Below, in pieces: positions 1 to 9,959 of a DNA stretch of 64,000 nucleotides. The stretch lies in contig JABHCN010000013.1 of NCBI GenBank assembly GCA_018673475.1, positions 26,863 through 90,862 on the forward strand. Reading direction: 5' to 3'. The notes under the pieces are model-generated. The model saw only the letters and a program-made list of their open reading frames with translations, made no database searches and had not been told where the DNA came from. The stretch comes from Actinomycetota bacterium. Lineage in GTDB: Bacteria > Actinomycetota > Acidimicrobiia > Acidimicrobiales > MedAcidi-G1. A program made the position numbers and the translations under genes. Every line of letters begins with the position of its first letter. The stretch's first letter is position 1.

Positions 1-24
1 TTCCTTGGACTTCGTCAGGGTCAT
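1..24 (-). CDS. possible 5' end of infA (IF-1), cut by window edge
   Basis: Only eight codons are visible, reading MTLTKSKE from an ATG at position 24 and running off the left edge. An N-terminus of the form K-S-K-E-D is common in translation initiation factor IF-1, and infA often follows secY-adk in actinobacterial spc operons. A GGGAG stretch lies very close to the ATG, closer than an ideal ribosome-binding site. The same frame is open upstream to the adk stop codon, so a longer protein with another start is also possible. The identification rests on gene order and eight residues, so it is weak. Confidence 0.3.
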
Positions 25-225
25 GCTCCCAGTTGTGTTCTTATGCTTAAATGTTTCGGTCTGACCGTCTTGGAAACGCCGTTGGCGCACCAGACGATCA
101 AGGTCATTCGTACCCGAATGCCCACCAGCGACGCGGGCAACAGCCCGGCCGAGGCCGAGGGACAACGCTATCGCAGGCCCCAGAAGGGTCCAACCCGCCG
201 ACCCGGCCCAGCCAGAAACTGTCCG
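25..225. other. short region downstream of adk, no certain gene
   Basis: About 200 bases separate adk from the left-edge gene. On the minus strand one frame is open throughout and would encode a hydrophobic stretch followed by a charged segment. It has no good start codon or ribosome-binding site, and I see no known family. The usual actinobacterial neighbour here, map (methionine aminopeptidase), is absent. Confidence 0.4.
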
Positions 226-798
226 TCATGCCAGAATCCCGTCAACAATGGTGCACAGCCGACCAAAGACCTCATCCTCGCTACCCAGGCCGTCCACCAC
301 CCTCAACATGCCGCGGTCCTCGAACCACGAGAGCAGGGGCGCTGTCTCCGACTCGTAGAGGTCCAGACGGAGGCGGATCGCCTCCTCGGTGTCGTCGACA
401 CGGCCACGCTCCAACATCCGACCGATTACCACGTCGACCGGTACGTCCAGGTTGAGCGCACCGGCCAGTGGTGTTCCAACCGAGCCCAGGATGCCCTCGA
501 GCGCCTGAGCCTGAACCGGGGTCCGGGGAAAGCCGTCGAGGATCACACCGTGTTCGACCACGTCTGGCATCGCCAGCCTCTCGGCCACGATCCCGTTCAC
601 CACCTCGTCGGGAACGAGGTTCCCGGCATCCATAACTGCCTGGGCCTCCCGGCCGAGCTCGGTACCGGACGCCACAGCGGAGCGCAGCATGTCACCGGTC
701 GAGACGTGGACCATGCCGTAGGCCTCCACCAGACGTACGCACTGGGTGCCCTTACCGGAGCCCTGACGGCCCAGGATCACCAGGTGGACTGCAGCCAC
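226..798 (-). CDS. adk: adenylate kinase, short-LID form
   Basis: Cytosolic adenylate kinase interconverts ATP plus AMP with two ADP. The N-terminus has a phosphate-binding loop G-R-Q-G-S-G-K-G-T, followed by the AMP-binding STGDMLR segment and the ILDGFPRT motif. The LID region is a short RGRVDDTEE segment with no zinc-binding insertion, and the protein is about 190 residues, as in the short actinobacterial enzymes. I chose a GTG at 798 because a GGCGGGA-like sequence precedes it; a TTG at 816 would add six residues but has no ribosome-binding site. It follows secY closely, as the last clear gene of the spc operon. Confidence 0.95.
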   Translation of the reverse strand: MAAVHLVILGRQGSGKGTQCVRLVEAYGMVHVSTGDMLRSAVASGTELGREAQAVMDAGNLVPDEVVNGIVAERLAMPDVVEHGVILDGFPRTPVQAQALEGILGSVGTPLAGALNLDVPVDVVIGRMLERGRVDDTEEAIRLRLDLYESETAPLLSWFEDRGMLRVVDGLGSEDEVFGRLCTIVDGILA

Positions 799-825
799 GA
801 TGTCAGATCCCGCCAACCACAGGGG

Positions 826-2157
826 CTACTTGAGGAAGCCTTCGTAGTTCCGCATCGTCAACTGTGAGTCGACCTGCTTCATCGTCTCAAGCGACACTCC
901 TGCAGCGATCAGGATCGAGATACCGACGAACCCGAAACCCGCCGCACCAGCGCCGGAGGAACCACCAATCCCGGAACTGGTATCGAGGAACACGTTGATG
1001 AGGATCGACGGAATCAACGCAACCGCCGCCAGGAAGAGGGCCCCAGGGAGGGTGATGCGGGAAAGGATCTTGGCCAGGTACCGCTCGGTCTGGTAGCCGG
1101 GGCGGATACCGGGAACAAACCCACCCTGCTTGCGGATCGTGTCGGCCTGCTTGACCGGGTCAAAGGTGATCGCCGTGTAGAAGTACGCGAAGCCCACCAC
1201 CAGCAGGCCGGTGATACCGAAATAGAAGACGTTGTCCGGCTGAGCCAGGTTGTCGTCGATCCAGCGTCGAAAGCCGTCCCACGGCAGGGCTGCAGCGAGC
1301 AGCACCGGCAGGTACAGAACCGATGAGGCGAAGATGATCGGGATCACACCCGACTGGTTGACCTTGAGAGGGATATAGGTGTTCTGGCCCCCGTACATGC
1401 GGCGACCCACCACCCGCTTGGCGAACTGCACCGGGATCCGACGCTGCCCCTGTTCCACGAACACGATCGCAGCGACCAACCCGATGAGAACAACAAGAAC
1501 TATTCCCAGCGCAATAGGCCCGTTCTCGGCATGAATCAGTGATCCCTGCGCGGGGAAGGCGCTAACAATCGAGATCATGATCAGAAGCGACATTCCGTTG
1601 CCGATTCCCTTCTGGGTAATCAGCTCACCCATCCACATGAGCAGGGCGGTACCGGCGGTGAGGGTGAGAACAACCAGGCTGACCGTGCCGATGTGGAAGT
1701 TGGGAAGCAGGTTCGCACCCGACGAGCCGCTGATGGAGTTTCCGCCGCTGTTGAACAGGAAGGCGAAGCTGGTGGACTGGATTACGGCAATGGCCACGGT
1801 CAGGTAACGGGTCCACTGGGTTATCTTGCGCTGCCCAACAGCCCCCTGTTGCTGCCACTGCTCGATCTTGGGGACGACCACGCCAAGGACCTGCATGATG
1901 ATCGACGCGGTTATGTAGGGCATGACGCCGAGGGCGAACACGGCGAACGTGGTGAGGGCGCCACCCGAGAACAACTGGAGAAACGCCAGAACACCACCCT
2001 GGTTGGCCCTGTCGCGCAGCAACTGGACCTGCTCGACGTCGATTCCCGGAGCGGGCATGAACGCGCCGATCCGGTAGAGCAGGATCATGAGCAGGGTGAA
2101 CAGGATCCGCTTGCGCAGATCGGCGACCCTGAACATGTTCAGCATGCTGGAAATCAA
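826..2157 (-). CDS. secY: SecY, protein translocase channel subunit
   Basis: SecY forms the membrane channel of the Sec translocase together with SecE, which is encoded at about 29.6-29.9 kb. The 443-residue product starts near the usual point (FRVADLRKRILFTL) and has about ten hydrophobic segments. It contains the conserved RIGAFMPAPGID and PGIRPG-type stretches, the latter in the cytosolic loop before the last helices. Length and order are normal for the family. It lies between rplO and adk in the spc operon, with a 55-base gap after rplO that could hold a secondary signal. Confidence 0.97.
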   Translation of the reverse strand: MISSMLNMFRVADLRKRILFTLLMILLYRIGAFMPAPGIDVEQVQLLRDRANQGGVLAFLQLFSGGALTTFAVFALGVMPYITASIIMQVLGVVVPKIEQWQQQGAVGQRKITQWTRYLTVAIAVIQSTSFAFLFNSGGNSISGSSGANLLPNFHIGTVSLVVLTLTAGTALLMWMGELITQKGIGNGMSLLIMISIVSAFPAQGSLIHAENGPIALGIVLVVLIGLVAAIVFVEQGQRRIPVQFAKRVVGRRMYGGQNTYIPLKVNQSGVIPIIFASSVLYLPVLLAAALPWDGFRRWIDDNLAQPDNVFYFGITGLLVVGFAYFYTAITFDPVKQADTIRKQGGFVPGIRPGYQTERYLAKILSRITLPGALFLAAVALIPSILINVFLDTSSGIGGSSGAGAAGFGFVGISILIAAGVSLETMKQVDSQLTMRNYEGFLK

Positions 2158-2212
2158 GTTGGCTCCCGGTGGTCGGGTGTTCCCCGGTTCGACCCGGGGT
2201 GAATGGATGTGG

Positions 2213-2698
2213 TCAGCGGTTCATTAGGGCGTTGCCGCTTGCAGGCGGCCTCACGGCAAACGGCAGAGGCAGCTGCTCGATGCTCCCACCGGCAGCCACA
2301 ATCGCCTCCTCGGCGGACGCCGAGAAGGCGTGAGCCTTCACGTTCACCGCTCGTGTTACCGCGCCCCGGCCCAGAACCTTGACGAGGGACTTCTTGCCTA
2401 CCAGGCCCTTGGCGAGCAACGTCTCAGGGGTCACATCGGTCAGGCCGGACTCCTCGATGGAGTCCAGGTTGATTGCCTGGTACTCGACCCTGAACGGGTT
2501 CTTGAAGCCACGCAACTTTGGAATCCGCTGGTGGAGGGGCATCTGCCCACCTTCAAACCCGAGGCGGACCGTGTTACGGGCCCGCTGGCCCTTCATGCCG
2601 CGACCGGCGGTCTTGCCGCCCTTTCCGCCGATTCCACGCGCCACGCGCTTGCCGCGCTTGCGGGATCCCGGCGGCGGTGTCAGATCATGGACCTTCAT
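2213..2698 (-). CDS. rplO: 50S ribosomal protein L15
   Basis: L15 is a late-assembling large-subunit protein. The 161-residue product has the glycine- and arginine-rich N-terminal arm ([20 protein letters not shown]) that threads into 23S rRNA, then the conserved [18 protein letters not shown] motif. The C-terminal domain ends in a short [11 protein letters not shown] tail. It starts one base after rpmD ends, so the two are probably translationally coupled. Confidence 0.97.
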   Translation of the reverse strand: MKVHDLTPPPGSRKRGKRVARGIGGKGGKTAGRGMKGQRARNTVRLGFEGGQMPLHQRIPKLRGFKNPFRVEYQAINLDSIEESGLTDVTPETLLAKGLVGKKSLVKVLGRGAVTRAVNVKAHAFSASAEEAIVAAGGSIEQLPLPFAVRPPASGNALMNR

Positions 2699-2699
2699 C

Positions 2700-2897
2700 T
2701 CACTCGACCTCCTCTACCTTGACCAGGTGTGGGACCCGGGCGATCATGCCCCGGATCTCGCCCCGGTCAGGCAGGACGTTGCTGCGACCGATCCGGCCGA
2801 GCCCCAACGCACGCAGGGTTCCCCTCTGCTTGGGCTTGGAGCCGATTGCGGAACGTACCTGGGTCACCTTGAGGCTCCCGGAAGCTGCTGCGCTCAT
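2700..2897 (-). CDS. rpmD: 50S ribosomal protein L30
   Basis: A 65-residue product with the L30 signature [20 protein letters not shown] followed by the [10 protein letters not shown] segment. The size is normal for the bacterial short form. The start overlaps the rpsE stop by four bases, and rplO follows immediately. Confidence 0.96.
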   Translation of the reverse strand: MSAAASGSLKVTQVRSAIGSKPKQRGTLRALGLGRIGRSNVLPDRGEIRGMIARVPHLVKVEEVE

Positions 2898-3475
2898 GCG
2901 GAGACCTCGTCGGCGGCCAGACCGTCGATGCCCGCCTCGGTGCGACGGTAGGCGGTAAGCAGTGCCGCAGGCACGAACTCCTCGGGATCGAGGCCGCGCA
3001 GGCGTGCGATCTCGTCGGGCCTACGAAGCGACTTGAGACCGTTGATGGTGGCCCTGGCAACGTTGATGTGGTTGGAGGATCCCATCGACTTGCAGAGGAT
3101 GTCGTGAACGCCCGCCTCCTCGAGGATGGCCCTGGCTGCCCCACCGGCGATCACGCCGGTTCCCGGAGCGGCAGGCTTGAGCATGACACGCCCACCACCC
3201 ATGACACCGAGGACCGGATGAATGATCGTGGAACCTGTCAACGCCACGTCGAACAGGTTCCGCTTGGCCTCTTCGGTTCCCTTCTGGATAGCGAGGGGCA
3301 CCTCCTTGGCCTTTCCGTACCCGAGACCGACCCGGCCCGCGCCGTCGCCGATGACCACGAGGGCGGTGAACGAGAACCGTCGACCACCCTTGACGACCTT
3401 GGCGACCCGGTTGATGTGGATGACCCGTGACTCCCGAAGTTGGGAGTCGTCGGTCTTGTGCCTCTTCTGTGCCAC
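2894..3475 (-). CDS. rpsE: 30S ribosomal protein S5
   Basis: S5 lies at the mRNA entry and decoding region and influences accuracy. The 193-residue product has the double-stranded-RNA-binding N-terminal domain with the [11 protein letters not shown] and [11 protein letters not shown] motifs, then the C-terminal domain with [16 protein letters not shown]. The GTG start at 3475 overlaps the rplR TAG stop by one base. A short C-terminal extension beyond the fold is ordinary. Confidence 0.97.
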   Translation of the reverse strand: MAQKRHKTDDSQLRESRVIHINRVAKVVKGGRRFSFTALVVIGDGAGRVGLGYGKAKEVPLAIQKGTEEAKRNLFDVALTGSTIIHPVLGVMGGGRVMLKPAAPGTGVIAGGAARAILEEAGVHDILCKSMGSSNHINVARATINGLKSLRRPDEIARLRGLDPEEFVPAALLTAYRRTEAGIDGLAADEVSA

Positions 3476-3831
3476 TAGAACTCCAGTCCTGCATCGCGGG
3501 CGGCATCGGCCAGAGCCGCCACCCGTCCGTGGTACCGGTAACCGCCCCGGTCGAATACAACCATTTCGATTCCGGCCGTGCGTGCCCGTTCGGCCACGAC
3601 CTTTCCAACCTCGGTGGCCGCAGCCATACCGGTGGATCCATCGGCGACCCCGGCCTGCTGGCTTGAAGCCGACGCCAGGGTGGTTCCGGTGTGGTCGTCG
3701 ATGACCTGTGCCGAGATGTTGCGGCTGGACCGGAACACGGCGAGGCGCGGTCGGGAAGCGGTGCCGCGAACGGCCTTGCGTACCCGACGGTGCCGGCGAA
3801 TGCGTCCGGTGCGTCGATCGATGGCGCTCAC
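3475..3831 (-). CDS. rplR: 50S ribosomal protein L18
   Basis: L18 binds 5S rRNA with L5. The 118-residue product has the basic N-terminal arm ([19 protein letters not shown]), the [14 protein letters not shown] strand region and the C-terminal [22 protein letters not shown] signature. Length is typical. It overlaps rplF by four bases upstream and rpsE by one base downstream. Confidence 0.97.
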   Translation of the reverse strand: MSAIDRRTGRIRRHRRVRKAVRGTASRPRLAVFRSSRNISAQVIDDHTGTTLASASSQQAGVADGSTGMAAATEVGKVVAERARTAGIEMVVFDRGGYRYHGRVAALADAARDAGLEF

Positions 3832-4367
3832 TTGGCCGCCTTTCCGGCCTTGCGGGCCACGTGTTCTCCGAGGTACCGGACTCCCTTGCCCTTGTATGGC
3901 TCGGGCTTGCGGTAGGACCGGATGACAGCGGCCGTCTGGCCTACCGCCTGCTTGTCGACCCCGGACACGATAATTCTCGTGGGTTCAGGGACGTCGAAGG
4001 TGACGCCCTCGGGGGCCTTTACGTTGACCGGGTGGCTGAATCCCAACTGCAGTTCAAGTGCATCGGCGCCCTTGGCCACGGCCCGGTAACCGACGCCGAC
4101 AATCTGGAGTTCACGGCTGAACCCCTCTGATACGCCCAGCACCATGTTGTTCACGAGGGACCTGGCCAGGCCATGCAGTGCCCGGTTCTTCCGCTCATCG
4201 TCGGGGCGTTCCAGCACGATCGTGTCACCGTCCTTGCGGACGCTGATATCGCCCGGGACGGTCATGTCGATGCTGCCCTTCGGGCCCGTCACCTCGACGT
4301 GCTGGCCGTCGAGGGTCACCTCGACGCCGGATGGAACGGTTATTGGAGTCTTGCCGACTCTGGACAT
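3828..4367 (-). CDS. rplF: 50S ribosomal protein L6
   Basis: L6 lies near the sarcin-ricin loop and factor-binding site. The 179-residue protein begins [15 protein letters not shown] and carries two repeated L6 domains. The conserved C-terminal region has the [16 protein letters not shown] motif. Length is normal. It follows rpsH by 12 bases and overlaps rplR by four. Confidence 0.97.
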   Translation of the reverse strand: MSRVGKTPITVPSGVEVTLDGQHVEVTGPKGSIDMTVPGDISVRKDGDTIVLERPDDERKNRALHGLARSLVNNMVLGVSEGFSRELQIVGVGYRAVAKGADALELQLGFSHPVNVKAPEGVTFDVPEPTRIIVSGVDKQAVGQTAAVIRSYRKPEPYKGKGVRYLGEHVARKAGKAAK

Positions 4368-4379
4368 GTTGTTCCTCCC

Positions 4380-4784
4380 CTACCAGACGTAGCAGAGCAC
4401 CTCGCCGCCCATATGGCGGCGACGTGCCTCACGGTCGCTCATCAGGCCCTTGCTGGTACTGATCACGGCAACGCCGAGACCACCCAGGACACGGGGAATC
4501 TTGCTTGAGTTGGCGTATACGCGAAGGCCCGGCTTTGACACACGCTGGACACCGCTTATAACCCGCTCCCGTTCAGAGGAGTACTTCATCTGGATCGTCA
4601 GCACCTTGCCGGGCCCGCTGGCGGACTCGGCCACGCCAAAGCTGGCGATGTAGCCCTCGTTCTTGAGGACTCCTGCCAGTGCGACCTTCTGGTTGGAGGA
4701 CGGCATGTCCAGCCCGTCGTGCATCGCCTGGTTGGCGTTGCGGATACGGGTGAGCATGTCGGCCACCGGGTCTGTCATCGTCAT
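4380..4784 (-). CDS. rpsH: 30S ribosomal protein S8
   Basis: S8 is a primary 16S-rRNA-binding protein that organises the central domain. The 134-residue product starts [17 protein letters not shown] and ends with the conserved [20 protein letters not shown] and final CYVW. It lies between rpsN and rplF in canonical order. Confidence 0.97.
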   Translation of the reverse strand: MTMTDPVADMLTRIRNANQAMHDGLDMPSSNQKVALAGVLKNEGYIASFGVAESASGPGKVLTIQMKYSSERERVISGVQRVSKPGLRVYANSSKIPRVLGGLGVAVISTSKGLMSDREARRRHMGGEVLCYVW

Positions 4785-4796
4785 CTCAGATCACCC

Positions 4797-4982
4797 CTAC
4801 CAACTGGCCTTGGTGAGACCAGGAATCTCACCGGCATGGGCCATCGAACGCAGGCATACCCGACACAGGTTGAAGGCCCGGTACACGGAGCGCGGGCGCC
4901 CACAGCGGCGGCACCGCGTATAGGCGCGGACCTTGAACTTGGGCGTCTTCTGTTGTTTGTTGACGAGTGCTTTCTTTGCCAC
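4797..4982 (-). CDS. rpsN: 30S ribosomal protein S14, zinc-binding short form
   Basis: A 61-residue zinc-type S14 with two CxxC pairs (CRRC and CRVC). It begins [11 protein letters not shown] and ends GLTKASW, as in the short S14 of actinobacteria and Firmicutes. The long cysteine-free paralogue induced under zinc limitation is not in this window. The start overlaps the rplE stop by one base. Confidence 0.96.
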   Translation of the reverse strand: MAKKALVNKQQKTPKFKVRAYTRCRRCGRPRSVYRAFNLCRVCLRSMAHAGEIPGLTKASW

Positions 4983-5554
4983 TACTGCCCCTCCTTGCGG
5001 AACGGAAATCCGAATGCGGCGAGAAGGGCACGGCCCCCAGCGTTATCGGATGCGGATGTCACGATCGTTATGTCCATGCCTCTGGTGCGATCGACGGTGT
5101 CGTAGTCGATCTCAGGGAAGATCAACTGTTCGGTCACACCGAACGTGTAGTTCCCGTTGCCGTCAAACGACCTCGGGTTGAGGCCCCGGAAGTCACGAAT
5201 ACGGGGAATCGCAAGGCTGATCAGGCGATCCAGGAACTCATACATACGTGGACCCCGGAGCGTGACCTTGGCGCCGATCGACTGCCCCTCCCGCAACTTG
5301 AAGTTGGAGATGGACATCCGGGCCTTGGTAACCAGGGGCTTTTGCCCGGTAATCAACTCAAGGTCAGCCAGAGCACCGTCGAGCAGCTTCGCCTGCTGGG
5401 CGGCGTCACCGACACCCATGTTGACGACGATCTTCTTGAGCTTCGGCACCTGCATGATGTTGGCCAGACCCAACTCGGTCTGGAGGGCCGACTGGACCTC
5501 ATTGGCGTACAGGTCGCGGAGTCGGACGGTGGTTGATGTAGTTGTCTCAGCCAT
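4982..5554 (-). CDS. rplE: 50S ribosomal protein L5
   Basis: L5 binds 5S rRNA and contacts the P-site tRNA. The 190-residue product contains the conserved [19 protein letters not shown] segment, the [10 protein letters not shown] helix and the C-terminal [14 protein letters not shown] motif. It overlaps rplX by eight bases. An N-terminal stretch rich in Ser/Thr (AETTTSTTV) is unremarkable. Confidence 0.97.
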   Translation of the reverse strand: MAETTTSTTVRLRDLYANEVQSALQTELGLANIMQVPKLKKIVVNMGVGDAAQQAKLLDGALADLELITGQKPLVTKARMSISNFKLREGQSIGAKVTLRGPRMYEFLDRLISLAIPRIRDFRGLNPRSFDGNGNYTFGVTEQLIFPEIDYDTVDRTRGMDITIVTSASDNAGGRALLAAFGFPFRKEGQ

Positions 5555-5861
5555 CGAGGTCCACCCCCGTCCTACGACAGATCCGGACCTTCACGCCGTC
5601 GGCGTCGAAGCGGTAGCCCACCCTGGTCGGTTGACCGTCGCTGGGGCTGATGATCGCCACGTTGGACACGTGGAGCGGCATGGCCTTGTCGATGATGCCT
5701 CCCTGCATGGTGGCGCTGGTTGGCTTCTGGTGACGCTTGGCGATGTTCACGCCCTCAACGATCACCTTTTCCTCTGACGGAAGCGCACGGGTCACCTCTC
5801 CCTCGCGGCCCCTGTCCTTACCGGCCAGGATCCGGACGGTGTCGCCCTTCTTGATCTTCAT
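5547..5861 (-). CDS. rplX: 50S ribosomal protein L24
   Basis: L24 starts assembly of the large subunit. The frame is open further upstream, but the L24 fold begins at [20 protein letters not shown], which follows the rplN stop by one base, so I set the start at 5861. The KOW motif is at the N-terminus ([10 protein letters not shown]). The conserved [11 protein letters not shown] stretch follows. The protein is 104 residues, normal for the family. Confidence 0.95.
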   Translation of the reverse strand: MKIKKGDTVRILAGKDRGREGEVTRALPSEEKVIVEGVNIAKRHQKPTSATMQGGIIDKAMPLHVSNVAIISPSDGQPTRVGYRFDADGVKVRICRRTGVDLDG

Positions 5862-5862
5862 C

Positions 5863-6231
5863 TCAGAGCACCTCCGGCGCCAGGGAGACGATTCGCATGA
5901 ACTTCCGGTCACGCAACTCGCGACCCACAGGGCCGAAAATGCGGGTTCCGCGCGGCTGGTCCTGTTCATTGAGAAGCACCGCTGCGTTCTCGTCGAACCT
6001 GATGTATGAGCCGTCTGGACGCCGGCGTTCCTTCTTGGTGCGTACGACTACGCACCTGACGACCTCGCCCTTCTTTACGGCTGCGCCCGGTGTGGCCTCT
6101 TTCACCGTGGCGGTGAACACATCGCCGATGGACGCGTAGCGCCGCTTCGAGCCGCCCAGCACCTTGATGCAGAGCACCTCGCGGGCACCCGAGTTGTCGG
6201 CAACCCTGAGTCGGGTCTCCTGTTGGATCAT
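5863..6231 (-). CDS. rplN: 50S ribosomal protein L14
   Basis: L14 is a 122-residue subunit-interface protein. It starts [19 protein letters not shown] and contains the family signature around [13 protein letters not shown] and the C-terminal [20 protein letters not shown]. The length matches the family exactly. It is packed directly against rpsQ, with no intergenic bases. Confidence 0.98.
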   Translation of the reverse strand: MIQQETRLRVADNSGAREVLCIKVLGGSKRRYASIGDVFTATVKEATPGAAVKKGEVVRCVVVRTKKERRRPDGSYIRFDENAAVLLNEQDQPRGTRIFGPVGRELRDRKFMRIVSLAPEVL

Positions 6232-6525
6232 CTACCTGGCCCTCTCGAGAATCTCGACTACCCGCCACCGCTTGAGCTTGGAGAGCGGACGGGTCTCCTG
6301 GACCCTCACCCGGTCACCGACCTTGGCGTCGTTGGCCTCGTCGTGGGCGTGCAGGCGCTTGGACCTCTGGATGGTCTTGCCGTAGCGGCGGTGCCGCACA
6401 CGGTCGACCACGAGGACTACCGCCGTCTTGTCCTGGACGTCGGACACGACCACGCCTTCACGCACCTTCCGGCGGTTCGGCCTTGCCTCGGTCCCATCGA
6501 TACTGGTTGCTTCGGTCTCGGCCAT
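6232..6525 (-). CDS. rpsQ: 30S ribosomal protein S17
   Basis: S17 is an OB-fold primary rRNA-binding protein. The 97-residue product has the [17 protein letters not shown] core, then the conserved [21 protein letters not shown] motif (given in part: [19 protein letters not shown]). The N-terminal 18 residues ([18 protein letters not shown]) are an acidic extension longer than in E. coli. It overlaps rpmC by one base. Confidence 0.97.
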   Translation of the reverse strand: MAETEATSIDGTEARPNRRKVREGVVVSDVQDKTAVVLVVDRVRHRRYGKTIQRSKRLHAHDEANDAKVGDRVRVQETRPLSKLKRWRVVEILERAR

Positions 6526-6761
6526 CAGCCGTCCACCTCCTCGCCAGCAGTAGCCATGGCTTCTGCTGCTTCGATCTCACGTGCACGCAACTCTGTCAGG
6601 AGGCGGGCAATGGACCGCTTGACCTCGCCGATACGTGCGTGGTTCTCCAACTCGCCGGTGACCAACTGGAACCGCAGGTTGAAGAACTCTTCTTTTGACT
6701 CGCTCAACTGCTCGAGCAACTCGGTGTCACCGACCTCGGTGAGCGCCTTCTTCTTGGCCAT
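6525..6761 (-). CDS. rpmC: 50S ribosomal protein L29
   Basis: L29 lies at the polypeptide exit tunnel. The 78-residue product is largely helical and has the [20 protein letters not shown] signature with the [20 protein letters not shown] helix. A short acidic tail ([14 protein letters not shown]) extends beyond the usual end, in line with the acidic tails on several other proteins of this operon. Confidence 0.95.
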   Translation of the reverse strand: MAKKKALTEVGDTELLEQLSESKEEFFNLRFQLVTGELENHARIGEVKRSIARLLTELRAREIEAAEAMATAGEEVDG

Positions 6762-6763
6762 GA

Positions 6764-7180
6764 CTAGAAGCCCTCCTCACGCTCGACGAATCGAGCCTTG
6801 ATCGGGAGCTTCTGGATGGCCCGGTCGATCGCCTCTCGGGCAACGACGATGTCGCTGTAGGAGAGTTCGAACAGGATCCGACCGGGCTTGACCACTGCAA
6901 CCCACTTCTCGGGGTTTCCCTTACCTGAACCCATGCGGGTCTCAGCAGGCTTCTCGGTGACCGGCTTGTCTGGGAAGACGTTGATCCAGACCTTGCCACC
7001 GCGCTTGATGTGGCGGGTCATGGCGATACGTGCAGCCTCGATCTGGCGGGCGGTGATCCACCCGGGCTCGAGCGCCTGGATTCCGTATTCACCGAAGGTG
7101 ACCTCGGTCATCCCCTTGGAGTTACCGCGCATCCGACCACGGTGCTGCTTGCGGTGCCTGACCTTCTTTGGCATCAACAT
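6764..7180 (-). CDS. rplP: 50S ribosomal protein L16
   Basis: L16 helps shape the A-site tRNA binding region. The 138-residue product starts [19 protein letters not shown] and contains the [20 protein letters not shown] and [19 protein letters not shown] motifs. Length and order are canonical. It sits two bases after rpsC and three before rpmC. Confidence 0.98.
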   Translation of the reverse strand: MLMPKKVRHRKQHRGRMRGNSKGMTEVTFGEYGIQALEPGWITARQIEAARIAMTRHIKRGGKVWINVFPDKPVTEKPAETRMGSGKGNPEKWVAVVKPGRILFELSYSDIVVAREAIDRAIQKLPIKARFVEREEGF

Positions 7181-7182
7181 GA

Positions 7183-8133
7183 TCAGTCACCATCCCCGGA
7201 GCGGAAATGGGGGGCTTCGTGCTGTTCGCGGGTGGATGCCTCGATGGCCTCCTCCTCGGCGAGCAACTTCTCGAACTCGGCGTCGCCCTCCTTGACAAGC
7301 GGAGCCGGCTCGGCCTCGGTTTCGCCGGCCTCGGCGGCTACCTCTGACGGCACCTCTTCCTTTTCAGGCGCTACCTCTTCAACGGGACGGCGATGGGCCG
7401 CTGCGGAAGAGGAGACCACCTTGCCGGGCTTGGTCTGTCCCGAGGTCTCCCCGACGGCCATGGCGGCCTCTCTGGTTATCTTGTCCTCGAGCTGGCTCTT
7501 GTAGGGAAGGATGTCGCCCTTGTAGATCCAGACCTTCACGCCGATACGGCCGTAGGTCGTGCGGGCCTCGCGAAACCCGTAGTCGATGTCGGCCCTAAGG
7601 GTGTGAAGCGGCACGCGACCCTCGCGGTACCACTCGGAGCGGGACATCTCAGAGCCCCCTAGGCGACCCGAACACTGCACCCTGATTCCCAGGGCGCCGG
7701 CCTTCTGGGCGTTCTGCACAGCGCGCTTCATTGCCCGTCGAAAGGCAATTCGGCCGGCCAACTGGTCGGCGACGCCCTGAGCAATGAGAGCGGCATCCAG
7801 CTCAGGCTCCTTGATTTCCTGGATGTTGAGCTGAATCCTGTTGTTCCCGGTTATCTCACCGAGGCCAGCCCTCAGGCGGTCGGCTTCGGCGCCCTTGCGT
7901 CCGATGACGATCCCGGGCCTGGCGGTGTGCACATCTATCCGGAGGCGGTCGCGGGTGCGCTCCACCTCGACGCGGCTGATTGCGGCGTGTGGCAACTCGG
8001 TCATCAGGTACTCGCGTACCTGCCAGTCCTCGATGATGTTGTCGGCGTACTCCTGCCGGGTCGCGAACCACCGCGATTTCCAGTCGGTGGTTACGCCGAG
8101 GCGGAACCCGTACGGGTTTACCTTCTGGCCCAT
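7183..8133 (-). CDS. rpsC: 30S ribosomal protein S3 with long acidic C-terminal tail
   Basis: S3 lies at the mRNA entry tunnel and contributes to mRNA unwinding. Residues 1 to about 215 form the normal protein: [14 protein letters not shown] at the N-terminus, the KH domain with [16 protein letters not shown], and the C-terminal [15 protein letters not shown] motif. Residues from about 220 to 316 are an extra tail rich in Glu, Ala and Pro, so the protein is around 100 residues longer than the E. coli form. Some actinobacterial S3 proteins have similar but usually shorter tails. It overlaps rplV by one base. Confidence 0.97.
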   Translation of the reverse strand: MGQKVNPYGFRLGVTTDWKSRWFATRQEYADNIIEDWQVREYLMTELPHAAISRVEVERTRDRLRIDVHTARPGIVIGRKGAEADRLRAGLGEITGNNRIQLNIQEIKEPELDAALIAQGVADQLAGRIAFRRAMKRAVQNAQKAGALGIRVQCSGRLGGSEMSRSEWYREGRVPLHTLRADIDYGFREARTTYGRIGVKVWIYKGDILPYKSQLEDKITREAAMAVGETSGQTKPGKVVSSSAAAHRRPVEEVAPEKEEVPSEVAAEAGETEAEPAPLVKEGDAEFEKLLAEEEAIEASTREQHEAPHFRSGDGD

Positions 8134-8834
8134 CAGCCCTGCTCCTTCGGGGACTCTGTGGACCCGTCTTCGTCGGCGGCTTCATCTTCGGGTTCTTCGA
8201 CAGCCTCTTCGGCTACCTCAGCGACCTCTTCCTCGACAACCTCGGCATCTTCGATGAGAGCCTCCTCGGCTACCTCTTCAGCCACATCGACTGTCTCTGA
8301 TCCGGCCTCGACGCCTGCCTCTTCAGCAGCCTCAGCAGCCTCAGCAGCTTCGGCTTCGGCTTCGGCGGCACGGCTCTTCTCAACGCGTTGGCGACGTGAC
8401 TCGGCTGCCTGCTCACTGGCTCCGGTACGGCCCCGGGACTCCGCCCGCTCGCGCATCGCCGTGAGCTCAGCGTCGCTGTAACGGCTCACGATGATCGTGA
8501 TGTGACAGGTCCTCTTGTTGATGCGCGTGGCGCGTCCACGTGCCCTCGGACGCCAGCGCTTGAGCGTGGGGCCCTCATCGGCGTAGCAGGCCGAGACGTA
8601 GAGCTCCTCGGCGCTGATCCCGTCATTGTGTTCAGCGTTGGCGACGGCCGAGTCCAGACACTTGGATACAACGTCGGATACAGAGCGCTCGGAGAACTCC
8701 AGGATCTCAGAGGCCCGCCCGTAGGACTCACCGCGGATCAGGTCGAGCACGGCACGCGCCTTTGACGCCGACACACGGATGTGGCGTGCAACGGCCCGGG
8801 TACCCGGCCGCTCATTGGTCTTGGTTGCGACCAT
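8133..8834 (-). CDS. rplV: 50S ribosomal protein L22 with long acidic tail
   Basis: L22 lines the polypeptide exit tunnel. The frame is open upstream across rpsS, but the real start is the ATG at 8834 ([20 protein letters not shown]), which overlaps the rpsS stop as ATGA. The L22 core ends around residue 120 after the [20 protein letters not shown] motif. Beyond it come about 110 residues rich in Ala, Glu and Val (repeated AEEA/EEVAE units). The product is 233 residues against about 110-130 in most bacteria. The tail looks disordered and strongly acidic. Confidence 0.95.
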   Translation of the reverse strand: MVATKTNERPGTRAVARHIRVSASKARAVLDLIRGESYGRASEILEFSERSVSDVVSKCLDSAVANAEHNDGISAEELYVSACYADEGPTLKRWRPRARGRATRINKRTCHITIIVSRYSDAELTAMRERAESRGRTGASEQAAESRRQRVEKSRAAEAEAEAAEAAEAAEEAGVEAGSETVDVAEEVAEEALIEDAEVVEEEVAEVAEEAVEEPEDEAADEDGSTESPKEQG

Positions 8835-9112
8835 CAGCGATTGACCGCCTTCTCCTGGGTCGAATGGGACCGGAAGGTCCGTGTCGGAGCGAACTCGCCC
8901 AGCTTGTGTCCGACCATCGACTCGGTCACGTAGACGGGCACGTGCTTGCGGCCATCGTGAACCGCGATCGTGTGGCCGACCATGTCGGGGACGATCGTCG
9001 AACGTCGTGACCAGGTCCTGATGACCTTCTTCTCGCCAGACTCGTTCAACACATCGACCTTCTTCAAGAGATGGTCGTCTACGAACGGTCCCTTGCTGAG
9101 ACTCCGTGGCAT
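8834..9112 (-). CDS. rpsS: 30S ribosomal protein S19
   Basis: S19 is part of the small-subunit head. The 92-residue product starts [19 protein letters not shown] and has the [19 protein letters not shown] motif and the [17 protein letters not shown]-terminal signature. It is canonical in length and in position between rplB and rplV. Confidence 0.98.
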   Translation of the reverse strand: MPRSLSKGPFVDDHLLKKVDVLNESGEKKVIRTWSRRSTIVPDMVGHTIAVHDGRKHVPVYVTESMVGHKLGEFAPTRTFRSHSTQEKAVNR

Positions 9113-9118
9113 CTCTGC

Positions 9119-9955
9119 CTACCTCCGCGATCCGCGGCGGCGGCGCCGGCGCACGATCATCTTGTCGGACTTCTTGTTGCGCTGTCGGGTACGGCCCTCG
9201 GGCTTTCCCCATGGTGAGACCGGGTGTCGGCCACCCGAGGACTTGCCCTCACCGCCACCCAACGGGTGGTCGACCGGGTTCATCGCCACACCGCGGGACT
9301 GCGGGCGCTTGCCCTTCCAGCGATTGCGACCGGCCTTTCCTATCTTGATCAGCTCATGTTCCTGGTTGCCGACCTCGCCGACTGTCGCCCTGCAGTCGAT
9401 CCGGACCCTGCGCATCTCGCTGCTGGGCAGTCGGAGTGTCGCGAAGTCGCCCTCCTTGGCAACCAGCTGAACGCTGGAGCCGGCGCTGCGGGCCATCTTG
9501 CCGCCGCCATCAGGCTGCAACTCGACGTTGTGGATAACGGTACCGACCGGGATGTAGCGGAGCGGCAGGGCGTTACCGGGGCGGATTTCGCTGCCCTGGC
9601 CGGACCTGAGCGTGTCGCCCACCTGGACACCCTTGGGAGCAAGGATGTAGCGCTTCTCGCCGTCGTGGTAGTGCAACAGGAGGATCCGGCAACTGCGGTT
9701 CGGGTCGTACTCGAGGGCGGCCACCTTTGCGGGCACGCCGTCCTTGTTCCGTCGGAAGTCGACGACCCTGTAGCGCTGCTTGTGACCACCGCCACGGTGG
9801 CGTGAGGTCTTGCGCCCGTAGTTGTTGCGACCGCCGGTGGAGGTCTGCTTCTCGAGGAGGGACCTCTCAGGGGTTGTACTCGTAATCTCCGAGAAGTCGG
9901 CGACGGTCTGGAACCGTCGGCCGGGACTGGTCGGCTTGCGCTTGCGTTGTGGCAT
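9119..9955 (-). CDS. rplB: 50S ribosomal protein L2
   Basis: L2 is required for subunit association and peptidyl-transferase activity. The 278-residue product has [20 protein letters not shown] in the N-terminal OB domain. The C-terminal domain has [21 protein letters not shown], which includes the conserved histidine near the catalytic centre. It ends in a basic [10 protein letters not shown] tail. Length is normal. Confidence 0.98.
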   Translation of the reverse strand: MPQRKRKPTSPGRRFQTVADFSEITSTTPERSLLEKQTSTGGRNNYGRKTSRHRGGGHKQRYRVVDFRRNKDGVPAKVAALEYDPNRSCRILLLHYHDGEKRYILAPKGVQVGDTLRSGQGSEIRPGNALPLRYIPVGTVIHNVELQPDGGGKMARSAGSSVQLVAKEGDFATLRLPSSEMRRVRIDCRATVGEVGNQEHELIKIGKAGRNRWKGKRPQSRGVAMNPVDHPLGGGEGKSSGGRHPVSPWGKPEGRTRQRNKKSDKMIVRRRRRRGSRR

Positions 9956-9959
9956 GGCC

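Noticed and set aside
226..816. TTG start for adk at 816
   Set aside because: No ribosome-binding site precedes it and the extra residues are not conserved in the family; kept only as an alternative to the GTG at 798.
8133..9212. A 359-residue L22 with a long N-terminal extension
   Set aside because: The extension is a shadow of rpsS; the ATG at 8834 overlaps the rpsS stop and starts the L22 fold.
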